A stretch of DNA of 56,383 bases from an uncultured Bacteroidales bacterium (GCA_902785925.1 CADAAI010000021.1:1-56383), one strand, 5' to 3'; positions 25,103 to 34,553 are shown, counted from the stretch's first letter. The notes: generated by a model from the letters alone, not told the origin. Program-made: numbers and translations.

Positions 25103-25136
25103 CAAGGTCGTTACCAGCGCGCTGGTAACGACCTTG
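25103..25136. terminator. Bidirectional terminator between convergent genes
   Basis: A perfect 34-bp palindrome (two 17-bp arms, 25103-25119 and 25120-25136) centred on CGCG lies between the DUF4252 gene (+) and the small secreted-protein gene (-). It is followed by T-rich sequence on the plus strand. Confidence 0.75.
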
Positions 25137-25149
25137 ATTGTTTATAACT

Positions 25150-25515
25150 TTAATCACTGATAATAAAGTTCCAGGACTTGCTTTCTAATCGTCCACATGA
25201 ATCTACTCGCCCGCAGGTATCACTATATATAAGCATCTTCCATTGAGGCTGACGAAAGATTTTTTTGCCATCAATATGGGTAAAGGTAAGTGGCCTAAAT
25301 CGTAAATTTGCTGGTGGCACGTAACAATGGTTTACTATCCACCCTGTTGTGTCTCTGTCAAAGATATAGCCTTGGAGTGGATCGGATAATTGCGTAGAAT
25401 CAGCATTAACCTGAACAGAGTCTTGATTAACCGGGCAAGAGTCATTCTCGCTTGTCATAGCGCCCACACAAACTGTAGACGCAAGTGCCAAAGACATGAG
25501 CAACTTGATTTTCAT
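25150..25515 (-). CDS. Small secreted protein of unknown function
   Basis: The 121-residue protein has a signal peptide (MKIKLLMSLALASTVCVGAM) and a mature region of ~100 residues with four cysteines (SCPVNQ, HCYVPP, DTCGRV, SCGRLE) that could form two disulfides. It is unlike any family I recognise. It has its own strong promoter (25541-25572) and a shared terminator. Confidence 0.6.
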   Translation of the reverse strand: MKIKLLMSLALASTVCVGAMTSENDSCPVNQDSVQVNADSTQLSDPLQGYIFDRDTTGWIVNHCYVPPANLRFRPLTFTHIDGKKIFRQPQWKMLIYSDTCGRVDSCGRLESKSWNFIISD

Positions 25516-25540
25516 AACGCAATAATTTTGAGGATGTCCA

Positions 25541-25572
25541 CAAAATTACCTTTTTAATTTTAAATCATCAAA
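25541..25572 (-). promoter_or_regulatory. Promoter of the 121-residue secreted protein
   Basis: TTTG (25569-25572), 20 bp, TAATTTTG (25541-25548) on the minus strand. The start codon is 25 bp downstream. Confidence 0.65.
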
Positions 25573-25594
25573 TCAAAGCCACAAGTATTAACAA

Positions 25595-25640
25595 AATTTG
25601 TGATGCACAATCCTTTCTAAGTGATTGTGCATCACAAATT
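25595..25640. repeat. 18-bp perfect inverted repeat (hairpin 1)
   Basis: AATTTGTGATGCACAATC (25595-25612) and its exact reverse complement (25623-25640) flank a 10-nt loop. On the minus strand it is followed by TTTTG, so it may end the transcript of the large secreted protein. It overlaps no gene. Confidence 0.7.
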
Positions 25641-25673
25641 AATATGTTTTAAATGACACTGTTGGATTAAAGC

Positions 25674-25721
25674 ATTCACCGCCATCATGCTTAACTGCTG
25701 ATGGCGGTGAATTTATTTTTC
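25674..25721 (+). terminator. Terminator-like hairpin 2 downstream of the large secreted protein
   Basis: ATTCACCGCCATCA (25674-25687) pairs with TGATGGCGGTGAAT (25699-25712) and is followed on the plus strand by TTATTTTTC. No plus-strand gene reaches it, so it may instead protect the 3' end of the minus-strand transcript. Confidence 0.5.
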
Positions 25722-25765
25722 TTGAAAATAATCATATGATTATCTCCAAGTTATTGGAAGTTGTT

Positions 25766-28687
25766 TCACTTAACTATTTTCTTGACTGTTGACTTGGAAC
25801 CGTCCTCATAGGTTGTAACAATTATGTTAACACCTGGGTAAGGAGTATCACTTGCAACACCAAGCATGTTGTAGTAAACAACGTTCACAGGCATGCGGTC
25901 AGGCGAAATGCCAATGATGCCAGTAGGAATATCGGACAACTGCACCGGGAGAGTCTTTTGGGCAATATAAAACTCCTTGTCATCTTGAGCAAGTGTATGA
26001 TGATTAGCTCCAGCAACAGGTGTCTTCTTATAGTAGAGACGAATAATGAAAGTCATGTCAAGAGTCTCTCCTGCATCAGGCACTCTAGCGCCAAAGGTTC
26101 CAGTAAATACATTGGCGGTGTCTGTTGGACGATTGCCAAGTTCGACAATGCTTTCTGTACTTTCAAAATTTTCAAATAGATAATCTGTACTCTCACGATC
26201 GTTGAACTCTTCAAGTTGCTCTTTCACGTCATCACACAGACGCCAAGCACGGTACTTGTAAAGAGTATAACCTTCAGGAACATCGGCTGTGGCTCGCAAG
26301 AAAACATTAAAGTAGGCATAAGTGTTTCCCCCCTCATCAGTCCAAGTGTGTTCACTCTTCATGCTACCTATTACCTCAGCCTGAACCTTTCCAAATGCAA
26401 CATCCTTCATAGGTGCACCATAGGTATTCTTGTTCTCCATGGTGCCATCGGGACGGTAAACCTCAACCACAGGCACATACTTAGCAACATCAGTGGTTTT
26501 CATAGTCTCATCGTAGGTGGTAACATGAACCACTTCATTACCATTACCCACTTTGTCGCCCTGGATATCAAATGTTGCGTTCATGGGCTGATAACTACCA
26601 TCCTCGGTGTGCTGAGCATAAGCAACATTAGTACTAGGTGTGTTACCATTCAAACCGCGCATAATGTCATAGCGATAAATCACCTGTTCAGGATGAGCCT
26701 CAACATCAATAGCCACCTTGCCTTCTTTAACATCAAGGTGGCGATCGTTATCGCTCTCAACCTCGGTAGCGGTGTATTGGTTAGCACTCAGGTCAATTTC
26801 AGTTTTGTAGACAGGAACAGTAATCACATTACTATGAGCTCTGCTCTCATCGTTTGCGACAACCGATGCTGTCTCCACCTCAAGAACATAGTAATAACGA
26901 TTGGGATGCTCATTGGTAGCAGTTGAAACCTCAAACATATCACTGAACTGAATGTTGTGGAAGTCAACCTCAGCATTATTAGCATAACGGGTATTCCATG
27001 AACCTGATGTATAGTTATGGGTTACACCACTGCGCTGAGTACCATTCACATAGGTAAAATCATAGGATAAGGAATATCCGTTTAAATGATACTTTTTACC
27101 TATTCTAAGAGTACCAACATGCTGTCTAACACTAAGATTATCAGAATTATTAGTTTCACTCAAACAACGATATAGATTGAAATTGGTATAACCAGTACCA
27201 TAGCCCAAAATTCCTCCGCTATTAAGGTGAGCCACTTTGAGCTTGTAAACCATTCCGTTGCTAACGGTGATGTAGTTGTCATACTTGTTCACCTCACGAT
27301 TCACATCATATTCACTCACATAGTGACCATAAATCTTAAGGTCAAGAGCCTCAAGTGGGTCCATACCTGGTATTACAACTGTAGCCTCATTAGAGTAAGT
27401 GAGTTTGAACCTATAATCAGGTTTAGGGCGTCCCTGAACTATATAAGAAATTTCATGAGAGCTTGGGTCTCGGTCAATAGTGTAAGTATAGGTGTTTTGA
27501 CGAGTACTATTATTATAATATCCTTCTACTGTATTGATGAATGGCTGATTTTCAATGACACCAAGTTGTGTGTAGGTAGTATTGCCAAAATCATCGGTAA
27601 CAACTTGATACACATAGTAAAGCTGTGGAATTGCCGTGCTTGAAATCTTATCAATTGAAGACTGCCAGGTGAGAGTAACTTCGCACTTAGTGTCATCGTT
27701 GTCAGGAATCTTAGTTGTGGCACTCAGGTTAATATTATAAATCATGCTCTGTGGCTGATGCTCTGTGTTATATTTAGCATAGTGCGCATACCATTGACCA
27801 TTGTCGTTCATATCACGAGGATCAGAGCTACCACTTCCACGCATCATGCGATAGTCGGGGATAAAGAAATTAAGACCATCCATGAAGTAAGATGTAGTCC
27901 CTGAGTTTCCTGACATGGCAAAATAGTGCCGGTTTTGCAATACCGAGCTACAGTCGTGTTGAACCGGATAGCTTTCGCCTCCTGACATTTTCTGGTAAAA
28001 ATCTGTTGTTTGCGAACCTTCACCGCCATCAGTTGGACTGAACTGTTCAAACATGTTTTCAAAAGGCACTTCGTGACCATTACCTGCAATCTTTCGACTT
28101 TGTCCTTTTGAAAGGAACAAGAACTTGTTGAGGGTTCCTGAGAAGTTGTAAACAGTGCCACGATTAATACCATCTCCCACGCGCATACCATCGGTGAGCA
28201 ACTGCACATAGGCAATTTGACTGCCTATGTATTGAACAAGCTGTGCTCTGGTAGTGAATGCTGTGTTACCCGACACATTTGTATTATCAGCTATAGGCGA
28301 AGCATCATCTTTAACACTCACGAGAAAGAGAGTGTAGCCTTCTTGAGTTGGCGCCTGAACATCGCCCGCAGCGATATCCCAGCCACCAGCATTGGCACCA
28401 TAATAAACCTCATTCTCACGAGTTGTACCATTCTGAGCATAACCATTGTACAAAGGACCGGGCACGCTAGGGTCGCAATAGGCGGCGCGTAACAGAGCCA
28501 CAATCTGATAGGGGTCGGTTGCCACATCGGTGAGCTTGCTAATGTGGCTTGCACCCTGTGCATCGGTCCATTCGTAAGTAATGGCTTCATATTCAGCAAA
28601 TGACAAAGCAGCATTCTGTGCCCAAGCGCTTCTAGTGCTTAAAAGGCACAGCATTACCAATAAAGAAAAACGTATTAAATATTTCAT
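25766..28687 (-). CDS. Large secreted beta-rich protein with C-terminal sorting-like module
   Basis: The 973-residue protein begins with a signal peptide (MKYLIRFSLLVMLCLLSTRS, cleaved near AWAQ). No catalytic family is recognised. The body is rich in Thr, Asn and Tyr with beta-sandwich-like segments: KCEVTLTWQSSIDKI and VASVVANDESRAHSNVITVPVYK recall fibronectin-type modules. The C-terminal ~45 residues (VVYYNMLGVASDTPYPGVNII...) resemble the 'YNMLG...GVYIV' tail used for surface sorting in Bacteroidota. The start at 28687 is chosen because 15 residues of the longer frame precede a clean signal peptide. It is probably a cell-surface or exported protein. Confidence 0.65.
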   Translation of the reverse strand: MKYLIRFSLLVMLCLLSTRSAWAQNAALSFAEYEAITYEWTDAQGASHISKLTDVATDPYQIVALLRAAYCDPSVPGPLYNGYAQNGTTRENEVYYGANAGGWDIAAGDVQAPTQEGYTLFLVSVKDDASPIADNTNVSGNTAFTTRAQLVQYIGSQIAYVQLLTDGMRVGDGINRGTVYNFSGTLNKFLFLSKGQSRKIAGNGHEVPFENMFEQFSPTDGGEGSQTTDFYQKMSGGESYPVQHDCSSVLQNRHYFAMSGNSGTTSYFMDGLNFFIPDYRMMRGSGSSDPRDMNDNGQWYAHYAKYNTEHQPQSMIYNINLSATTKIPDNDDTKCEVTLTWQSSIDKISSTAIPQLYYVYQVVTDDFGNTTYTQLGVIENQPFINTVEGYYNNSTRQNTYTYTIDRDPSSHEISYIVQGRPKPDYRFKLTYSNEATVVIPGMDPLEALDLKIYGHYVSEYDVNREVNKYDNYITVSNGMVYKLKVAHLNSGGILGYGTGYTNFNLYRCLSETNNSDNLSVRQHVGTLRIGKKYHLNGYSLSYDFTYVNGTQRSGVTHNYTSGSWNTRYANNAEVDFHNIQFSDMFEVSTATNEHPNRYYYVLEVETASVVANDESRAHSNVITVPVYKTEIDLSANQYTATEVESDNDRHLDVKEGKVAIDVEAHPEQVIYRYDIMRGLNGNTPSTNVAYAQHTEDGSYQPMNATFDIQGDKVGNGNEVVHVTTYDETMKTTDVAKYVPVVEVYRPDGTMENKNTYGAPMKDVAFGKVQAEVIGSMKSEHTWTDEGGNTYAYFNVFLRATADVPEGYTLYKYRAWRLCDDVKEQLEEFNDRESTDYLFENFESTESIVELGNRPTDTANVFTGTFGARVPDAGETLDMTFIIRLYYKKTPVAGANHHTLAQDDKEFYIAQKTLPVQLSDIPTGIIGISPDRMPVNVVYYNMLGVASDTPYPGVNIIVTTYEDGSKSTVKKIVK

Positions 28688-29050
28688 TTTAAAAAAGATT
28701 TTTTTGCTGAGACTAAAAAAGAGCTCAAGCAATTCAACAAAATAATTATTAATTCATCTTTTATGCAAAAAACATACAAAAATAATTCTCAAAGAATCGA
28801 TGTCAAATAAAACCCAGAAAAAATAAAGGGCCAATTATGTACTAAAAATCAACAACATATATAACCCAAATAAATACTACCAATTTCAGTGCGCAAAATT
28901 ACAAATAACAAACAACATGAAACCAATATATATACTTAAAAACTCTTAACAAACATTTAATATCCCCCAATAGACACTAAAATATTACTAATAAATACAA
29001 AATAAACGAAAAATCACACAAACTATGCTAAAAAAACAATTAATTCGCAC
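28688..29050. other. AT-rich gap, long leader of the large secreted protein
   Basis: No coding sequence is seen in 360 bp of very AT-rich DNA. Minus-strand -7 boxes are TATTTTTG (28777-28784) and TAATTTTG (28894-28901); the latter is the better match and would give a ~200-nt leader. Neither has a strong -33 box. Confidence 0.45.
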
Positions 29051-29081
29051 AAAAAAAGGTGCATGGCGGTTGCCATGCACC
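29051..29081 (-). terminator. Intrinsic terminator of the M3 peptidase gene
   Basis: On the minus strand GGTGCATGGC pairs perfectly with GCCATGCACC around a 4-nt loop, followed by seven Ts. It begins 22 bp after the peptidase stop. Confidence 0.85.
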
Positions 29082-29102
29082 ACAACATAGTATTTCATGT
29101 TT

Positions 29103-31229
29103 TTACTCGAGGCCACGGAGGCGGAGGAGAGCCTTAGCATCGGGCTCGCGGCCACGGAACTTCTTGTAGAGGGTCATGGCGTCCTCGGTGTCACCAGCCT
29201 CAAGGATGTAGCGGCGATAGTCGTTGGCAACATTCACATTCATAGGACCTTCCTGCTGGAAACGCTCCCAACCGTCGGCCTCAAGCACCTGAGCCCAGAG
29301 GTAAGTGTAGTAACCGCAAGCATACTGCTCATCGTTGAAAATGTGCTTGAAGTAAGGACTGCGATAGCGATACTCGATAATCTTGGGCATGTGCAGACGC
29401 TTTGCAACTGAGCGCTCAAAAGCCTTAACATCGATGTCGTCACACCAGTTGATTTTGTGCCACTCGATGTCGAGCAAAGCAGCACCCACGAGCTCGGTTG
29501 TCATGAAGCCCTGGTTGAACTTCGACGACTCGATGAGTTTGTCAACATAAACCTGAGGAAGAACCTCGCCAGTCTTGTAGTGCTTAGCATAGTTCTTGAG
29601 CACCTCGGGCACGAGCATCCAGTGCTCGTTGATTTGAGAAGGCAGCTCGACCATGTCACGATCAATGTTAGTACCTGCAAGGCCACGATAAGGCACTTGA
29701 GTCAACATTCCGTGCAGGGCGTGTCCGAACTCATGGAACACGGTTTCAACCTGATCGATGGTTAGCAATGATGGAGTATCCTTGGTGGGAGGATTGAAGC
29801 TACCCACATTGTAGACAATTGGGCGCTCAACTACACCATTGTAGTTATAGGCACTTTGCATCTCGTTCATCCAAGCACCCTGGGCCTTGGTTGCACGTGG
29901 AAAATAGTCGGTCATGAACACAGCCAAGTGCTTGCCTTGGGCATCCTTAACGTCGTAGACGGTAACCTCGGGGTTATACTTGGGAGCATCTTTCATCTCG
30001 GTGAAGGTGATACCGTAGAGCTTGTTGGCAACATAGAAGATACCATTCTTAACCACGCTATTAAGTTCGAAGTAAGGACGAATCTCATCCTCGCTGAAGC
30101 TGTAACGCTCGGCCTTCACCTTGTTAGCAAAGTAGTAGTAATCCCAAGGCTCAAGCTTGAAATTAGCACCGTGAGCATCGGCATACTTCTGCATATCGGC
30201 AACCTCCTCGTCAACCTTCTTGATGGCTGGACGCCAGATTTGCATGAGCAGGTCCTCAGCTTTCTCAACAGTCTTAGCCATCACTGGGTCGCAGGCATAG
30301 TCGGCATAGGTCTCAAAGCCTAAAAGGTTGGCCTTGCGCTGACGCAACTTAAGAATCTCGTTGATGTTCTTGCTGTTGTCCCACTCGTCGCCGTGGCTTG
30401 CAGTGCTGGTGTAGAGTTTATACATCTTCTCGCGCAGGTCACGGTTGTCGGCATCGTTGAGCACAGCAAGGCGAGTGGCAGCCGAAGCGGTGAATGCCCA
30501 GCCCTCATGACCACGTGCCTTGGCGAGCTCGGCAGCACCGTCGATAGCTTCCTGAGAGAGACCTGAGAGTTGAGCCTTGTCGGTGACATAAATCACGTTC
30601 TCGCTCATCTCACGCATCACGTTCTTGCCAAAGGCAAGCTCAAGCTCCGACTCACGTTGGTTGATTTTCATGAGCTCTTCTTTCTGCTCGGGATTGAGGA
30701 GAGCGCCCTTGCGCACAAAGCGTTTGTAGTACTTCTCCACGAGTCGTTTCTGCACTGGATCGAGACCCATTTGGTCAGCATTGTTGTGCACCATCTTGAT
30801 GCGCGAGAAAAGTCCATCATTCATGTAGATCTCATCGCCATGAGCAGTCATCAAGGGAATGAACTTTTCGGCAATCTCCTGCATTTCGGGAGTAGCGTCA
30901 CTCTCGTTCAGCGCCCCAAACACAGCGCACACCTTATTATATAGTTTACCGCTATTGTCAAGAGCCAACACGGTGTTCTCAAAGGTAGGAGTTTGCCTAG
31001 CGTTAGCTATCATCTCAATTTCCTTGTTGTGCTGAGCAATACCCTCCTCAAGGGCTGGCATGTAGTGCTCATACTTGATACTCTCGAATGGCGGAATCTG
31101 ATACTTTGTCGTGTACTCCGTCATGAATGGGTTCACATTCTCGGCAGTTTTCACTTTTTTAGGGGTTTTGCCAGCTGCAGGCAATGCCATGACAGCAACG
31201 GCGAGTAATGAAACAATTGTCTTTCTCAT
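29103..31229 (-). CDS. dcp: M3 family peptidyl-dipeptidase (Dcp-like), exported
   Basis: The 708-residue zinc metallopeptidase carries HEFGH at ~499-503, followed by MLTQVPYRGLAGTNIDRDMVELPSQINEHW, the M3A subfamily signature. The downstream Glu ligand is within this stretch. It has a signal peptide (MRKTIVSLLAVAVMALPAAGK), so it acts in the periplasm, unlike cytoplasmic E. coli Dcp. It should trim dipeptides from the C-terminus of peptides. It follows the endonuclease/phosphatase-fold gene by 22 bp. The gene symbol reflects family membership only. Confidence 0.9.
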   Translation of the reverse strand: MRKTIVSLLAVAVMALPAAGKTPKKVKTAENVNPFMTEYTTKYQIPPFESIKYEHYMPALEEGIAQHNKEIEMIANARQTPTFENTVLALDNSGKLYNKVCAVFGALNESDATPEMQEIAEKFIPLMTAHGDEIYMNDGLFSRIKMVHNNADQMGLDPVQKRLVEKYYKRFVRKGALLNPEQKEELMKINQRESELELAFGKNVMREMSENVIYVTDKAQLSGLSQEAIDGAAELAKARGHEGWAFTASAATRLAVLNDADNRDLREKMYKLYTSTASHGDEWDNSKNINEILKLRQRKANLLGFETYADYACDPVMAKTVEKAEDLLMQIWRPAIKKVDEEVADMQKYADAHGANFKLEPWDYYYFANKVKAERYSFSEDEIRPYFELNSVVKNGIFYVANKLYGITFTEMKDAPKYNPEVTVYDVKDAQGKHLAVFMTDYFPRATKAQGAWMNEMQSAYNYNGVVERPIVYNVGSFNPPTKDTPSLLTIDQVETVFHEFGHALHGMLTQVPYRGLAGTNIDRDMVELPSQINEHWMLVPEVLKNYAKHYKTGEVLPQVYVDKLIESSKFNQGFMTTELVGAALLDIEWHKINWCDDIDVKAFERSVAKRLHMPKIIEYRYRSPYFKHIFNDEQYACGYYTYLWAQVLEADGWERFQQEGPMNVNVANDYRRYILEAGDTEDAMTLYKKFRGREPDAKALLRLRGLE

Positions 31230-31251
31230 AAATCACATTATTATTAATTAG

Positions 31252-32379
31252 TTAATTGTTTTTCCAAACGAATGTAGCAATCTGTGGATAATGATCGCTG
31301 TCACCAGCCTTTTCACGACACCAGTCAACTGATTCTATCCCGCCACGATAGAGGATGTGATCAATCTTGAAAAACATTCGGCGATCATGGAATGTCCAAG
31401 TAATACCCGTGCCGCAGTCCTGAAATGTGTCGTGTAAATCGTCTCCTCTAATGTTGCGATAGCAGTAAGACGAAGGAGCCTCATTAAAATCACCACACAC
31501 TATTAAGTTTTCAGGACTACTGTCAATCATTGAACGCACTATAGCAGCCTCTTCGGCATGACGCCTGAAAGCAATTTTTAGCTTATCGAACAGTGAGCGT
31601 TTGATACGTTGCAATTCACTGCGCTTGTTAACATTAACACCTTGCTTGGTAATGGTAGCATACAGGTCTTTATCTCCTTCACCCATGCCAATGGAACGCA
31701 GATGCAAGTTTAAAATACGCAGTTGCTTTCCATCGGGAAACAAAATATCAAAGCCCTTGGCATAAACACCTCCACGATATTCGTGCTCACTATCGTAGGC
31801 CGAGTCGGGAACCACAGTATAAGGATATTTCGAAAAAATCATCAGGTCACGCCATCCGTCGCTGTGATAGGGATACTTTTTTTCAAATTCAGCACGCATC
31901 ATTTCTACATTAGATAAATTAAAATAGGTGCGTTCCTGTGAACCCTCTTGCAAAAGCACAAAGTCAGGATCTTGGTCAAGGATATATCGCATCGACTTCG
32001 ATGGTTCATGGTTACTTGGGTCGTAAGGGCCAAAATTGGCAACATTATAACTCATCACCCTGAAGGTCGAGTCGGCATCAAAATTTTTAGCAAAAAGATT
32101 AAGAGGGCACACGGTGCTCACTGGGCTCCATGAAACTGCGATGGCTACGATGGGGATGAGCGCATATTTCCACCTGAACAAGAGAAGCCACGCCAGTGCA
32201 ATTATCACATTGACCATCAACACAACTGGCATACCCAAGGTGAGCAAAGGCATCAAGCTACTCTTGTGAGGGTCGACCACCCCACCCCAAGCCGACAAGA
32301 GCATCACAACTGCCATCACCACCGTGATAGCAAGCAACACTGCTTTGATTGTTATTTTTCCCAGCTTGAGACCTTTCAT
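31252..32379 (-). CDS. Membrane-anchored endonuclease/exonuclease/phosphatase-fold protein
   Basis: The 375-residue protein has about three N-terminal membrane segments (~12-100), then an EEP domain (~105-370). Its motifs are VMSYNVANFG, a Glu in DFVLLQEGS, LNLHLRS, VCGDFNEAP and the terminal DSDHYPQIATF, the full metal/catalytic set. Substrate is unknown: phosphodiester or phosphoinositide-like. The active domain should face the periplasm if the membrane segments are odd in number. It lies 6 bp after the second rhomboid gene. Confidence 0.85.
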   Translation of the reverse strand: MKGLKLGKITIKAVLLAITVVMAVVMLLSAWGGVVDPHKSSLMPLLTLGMPVVLMVNVIIALAWLLLFRWKYALIPIVAIAVSWSPVSTVCPLNLFAKNFDADSTFRVMSYNVANFGPYDPSNHEPSKSMRYILDQDPDFVLLQEGSQERTYFNLSNVEMMRAEFEKKYPYHSDGWRDLMIFSKYPYTVVPDSAYDSEHEYRGGVYAKGFDILFPDGKQLRILNLHLRSIGMGEGDKDLYATITKQGVNVNKRSELQRIKRSLFDKLKIAFRRHAEEAAIVRSMIDSSPENLIVCGDFNEAPSSYCYRNIRGDDLHDTFQDCGTGITWTFHDRRMFFKIDHILYRGGIESVDWCREKAGDSDHYPQIATFVWKNN

Positions 32380-32385
32380 ATAGTT

Positions 32386-33294
32386 TTATCGCTTGCGTGA
32401 TGCGTTAAACAGGAACTCTTTCTCCTCATCGCTCAAAGCTCCGTAGCCCGAGCGCTTGAGCTTGCCCAATATTTCGTCGAGTCGCTCCTCGTTGAGTGAA
32501 GTCGATTGTTGACCCTTAGTACCGGTAGCCTTAGTATCGTTCTTTGGTTTCGACGACTTAGGCGACTTGCCTTTGATGGGACGCCATGCTTGAGGTTTAT
32601 TGCCCTTGAAGAGTGAAACCACAGCGTCGATGCAGCGGTTAATCCACGAGGTAATGTCGTGACCCCGTCTTATCTCCAGCCCAAACCACAGGCCCATGAG
32701 CATGCCGCCAATGTGAGCCACATGACCGCCAAGGTTGCCACCCTCAATACCAATCAGGTCGATAAACACAGTAACAATCGCCACCCACTTGAGCGAGATT
32801 CCGCCAATGAATAACAGATTTATTTGATAATCGGGCCTATAGACCGCCACAGCAATCACTATCGCCATCACCGATGCCGAAGCGCCAAGCATCATTGCTT
32901 GACTGCTGGCGAGGTGAGGCAACAAGTTATAGGCAGCAACATATAGAGCGGCACCCGCCAAGCCACCAAGCACATAAAGTCCACCCAGCTGCCTAGGCAT
33001 GAAAAACTCTAGGAAGATGCGCCCAAGCCAGTAAAGCCACAGCATGTTGAATAGGATGTGCAACACGCCATAGTGGGAGAACATATAGGTGATTATAGTC
33101 CATGGGCGCCTGAGCAGCAAAGGCAGACTAGACGGCATTTCCACCCACTGCAGCAAAGCATTGCTCGTTCCTGTAGCAAGAAACGAGACTATACCCGCAA
33201 GCCTGAGCACCACAAACACTGCGATGTTGATATAAATCAACCGCATGAGCAGCGACGATGCCAGATATTGCTTCTTTAAGTTATCAAAATCCAT
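32386..33294 (-). CDS. Rhomboid family intramembrane serine protease (second of a pair)
   Basis: The 302-residue protein has about six membrane segments. The catalytic Ser lies in GASASVMAI and the His in GGHVAHIGGMLMG; the loop-1 WR-type region is WPTIITYMFSHYG-like near residue 70. A basic, Ser/Lys-rich soluble C-terminal tail (~225-302) ends in a predicted helical LDEILGKLKRSGYGALSDEE segment found in many Bacteroidota rhomboids. The ATG at 33294 is preferred over TTG at 33306; it overlaps the end of the other rhomboid gene by 11 bp. The pair is likely translated together. Confidence 0.88.
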   Translation of the reverse strand: MDFDNLKKQYLASSLLMRLIYINIAVFVVLRLAGIVSFLATGTSNALLQWVEMPSSLPLLLRRPWTIITYMFSHYGVLHILFNMLWLYWLGRIFLEFFMPRQLGGLYVLGGLAGAALYVAAYNLLPHLASSQAMMLGASASVMAIVIAVAVYRPDYQINLLFIGGISLKWVAIVTVFIDLIGIEGGNLGGHVAHIGGMLMGLWFGLEIRRGHDITSWINRCIDAVVSLFKGNKPQAWRPIKGKSPKSSKPKNDTKATGTKGQQSTSLNEERLDEILGKLKRSGYGALSDEEKEFLFNASRKR

Positions 33295-34003
33295 GATTAC
33301 GGTCAAAGACGCCCTTCTTCTTCCAGTATATTAATATAATGAAGGCAAAGAGCATACCACCCAAGTGGGCAAAGTGTGCCACATTGTCCATTGAACCTGT
33401 CACTCCAAAGAACAACTCAATGAGGCCATAGCCCAGCACAGCCCATTTTGCCTTTACGGGAATAGGAATAAACATGATATAGAGCGGCATGTTGGGGAAT
33501 AACATGCCAAAAGCTAGCAGAATACCAAACACCGCACCCGATGCACCAACAGTGATTAGAAGGTTATAGAATTGATTAACTGTTATCACTTCACTTCCTG
33601 TATTCACTCCTGTGTAGCCACTCAAGTCTCCAATCGAGAATTGCCAAACCAACTCTTGCACCAATGCAGCGCCTAGTCCACATGAAATGTAGAAAAACAA
33701 GTAGCGCTTAGCGCCCATGACACGCTCGAGCAGCATACCAAACATCCACAACGAGAACATGTTGAAGAAGATGTGTGTTAATCCAGTAGAAAAACCACTG
33801 GAATCATGCATAAACATGTAGGTGAAGAACTGATAGAGGTGGAAGTCACTACCTTGCCAGTAGTGTAGACCTAAAATTGTATCTAAGTCGATTAAGCCAC
33901 GCATCTTGAGCAAGATGGTAGCAACCCACATTATAGCATTTATAATTATTAAGTGTTTGGTAACTGGAGGCATCATCGCACTCCACCTGCTATTACTACC
34001 CAT
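33284..34003 (-). CDS. Rhomboid family intramembrane serine protease (first of a pair)
   Basis: The 239-residue rhomboid has six membrane segments, the catalytic Ser in VGASGAVFGILLAFG and the His in NVAHFAHLGGMLFAF. The N-terminal HYWQGSDFHLYQFFTYMFMHD gives the conserved loop-1/His features. It lacks the soluble tail of its neighbour. The first gene of a minus-strand run: rhomboid, rhomboid, EEP protein, M3 peptidase. A -7 box TAAATTTG lies at 34083-34090 (minus). Confidence 0.88.
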   Translation of the reverse strand: MGSNSRWSAMMPPVTKHLIIINAIMWVATILLKMRGLIDLDTILGLHYWQGSDFHLYQFFTYMFMHDSSGFSTGLTHIFFNMFSLWMFGMLLERVMGAKRYLFFYISCGLGAALVQELVWQFSIGDLSGYTGVNTGSEVITVNQFYNLLITVGASGAVFGILLAFGMLFPNMPLYIMFIPIPVKAKWAVLGYGLIELFFGVTGSMDNVAHFAHLGGMLFAFIILIYWKKKGVFDRNHGF

Positions 34004-34082
34004 TTCAGTAAGTTATTGGTTGTTCTAACTATAGTATTCAAGCGAGATCTAGGCACTTAACACCTTATTCTCTTTCACCGGA

Positions 34083-34090
34083 CAAATTTA
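34083..34090 (-). promoter_or_regulatory. -7 box (TAAATTTG) of the rhomboid-EEP-peptidase run
   Basis: Exact TAnnTTTG match ~80 bp upstream of the first rhomboid start on the minus strand, with only a weak -33 (CTG at 19 bp). Confidence 0.4.
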
Positions 34091-34172
34091 TAGTAAAAAC
34101 ACGAAAAGTCAGCATTAAAAGGGAGAAAAATGACCTTTTTTAATAAAAAATATAAAAAATGTTCCAATTTTT

Positions 34173-34203
34173 TTTGTTGAATGTTTTTGTTATACTATAT
34201 TTG
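34173..34203 (+). promoter_or_regulatory. Promoter of the HU gene
   Basis: TTTG (34173-34176), 19 bp, TATATTTG (34196-34203), a full Bacteroidota promoter. The leader to the ATG at 34257 is ~50 nt. Confidence 0.75.
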
Positions 34204-34256
34204 CGAGGTTAAAAGCATTAATAACTATTTTGTTAACTATTTAATCATCTTTTATT

Positions 34257-34529
34257 ATGAACAAAACAGAATTAGTAAACGCTATTGCTTGCGAAGCAAA
34301 ATTAACTAAAGTTCAGGCTAAGGCTGCCCTCGAGGCAACTATTTGCGCAGTAGAGAAAGCTCTCGGCAAGGGCGACAAGGTTGCTCTCATTGGCTTCGGC
34401 ACTTTCGATGTTGTAAAGAAAGCTAAACGTCAGGGCGTTAACCCAGCTACTGGTGCTAAGATCACTATCCCCGCTAAGAAAGTGGTTAAGTTCAAAGCTG
34501 GTGCTGAACTCGCAAAGAAGGTTAAATAA
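34257..34529 (+). CDS. hup: HU family DNA-binding protein
   Basis: The 90-residue nucleoid protein has the HU N-terminus MNKTELVNAIACEAKLTKVQAKAALEA. The beta-arm signature is GFGTFDVVKKAKRQGVNPATG, and the DNA-binding tip is KITIPAKKVVKFKAG. It bends DNA and compacts the nucleoid. It has its own promoter and terminator, so it is monocistronic. Confidence 0.95.
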   Translation: MNKTELVNAIACEAKLTKVQAKAALEATICAVEKALGKGDKVALIGFGTFDVVKKAKRQGVNPATGAKITIPAKKVVKFKAGAELAKKVK

Positions 34530-34553
34530 ACTTCGTTAAGCAAGTATTTAACG

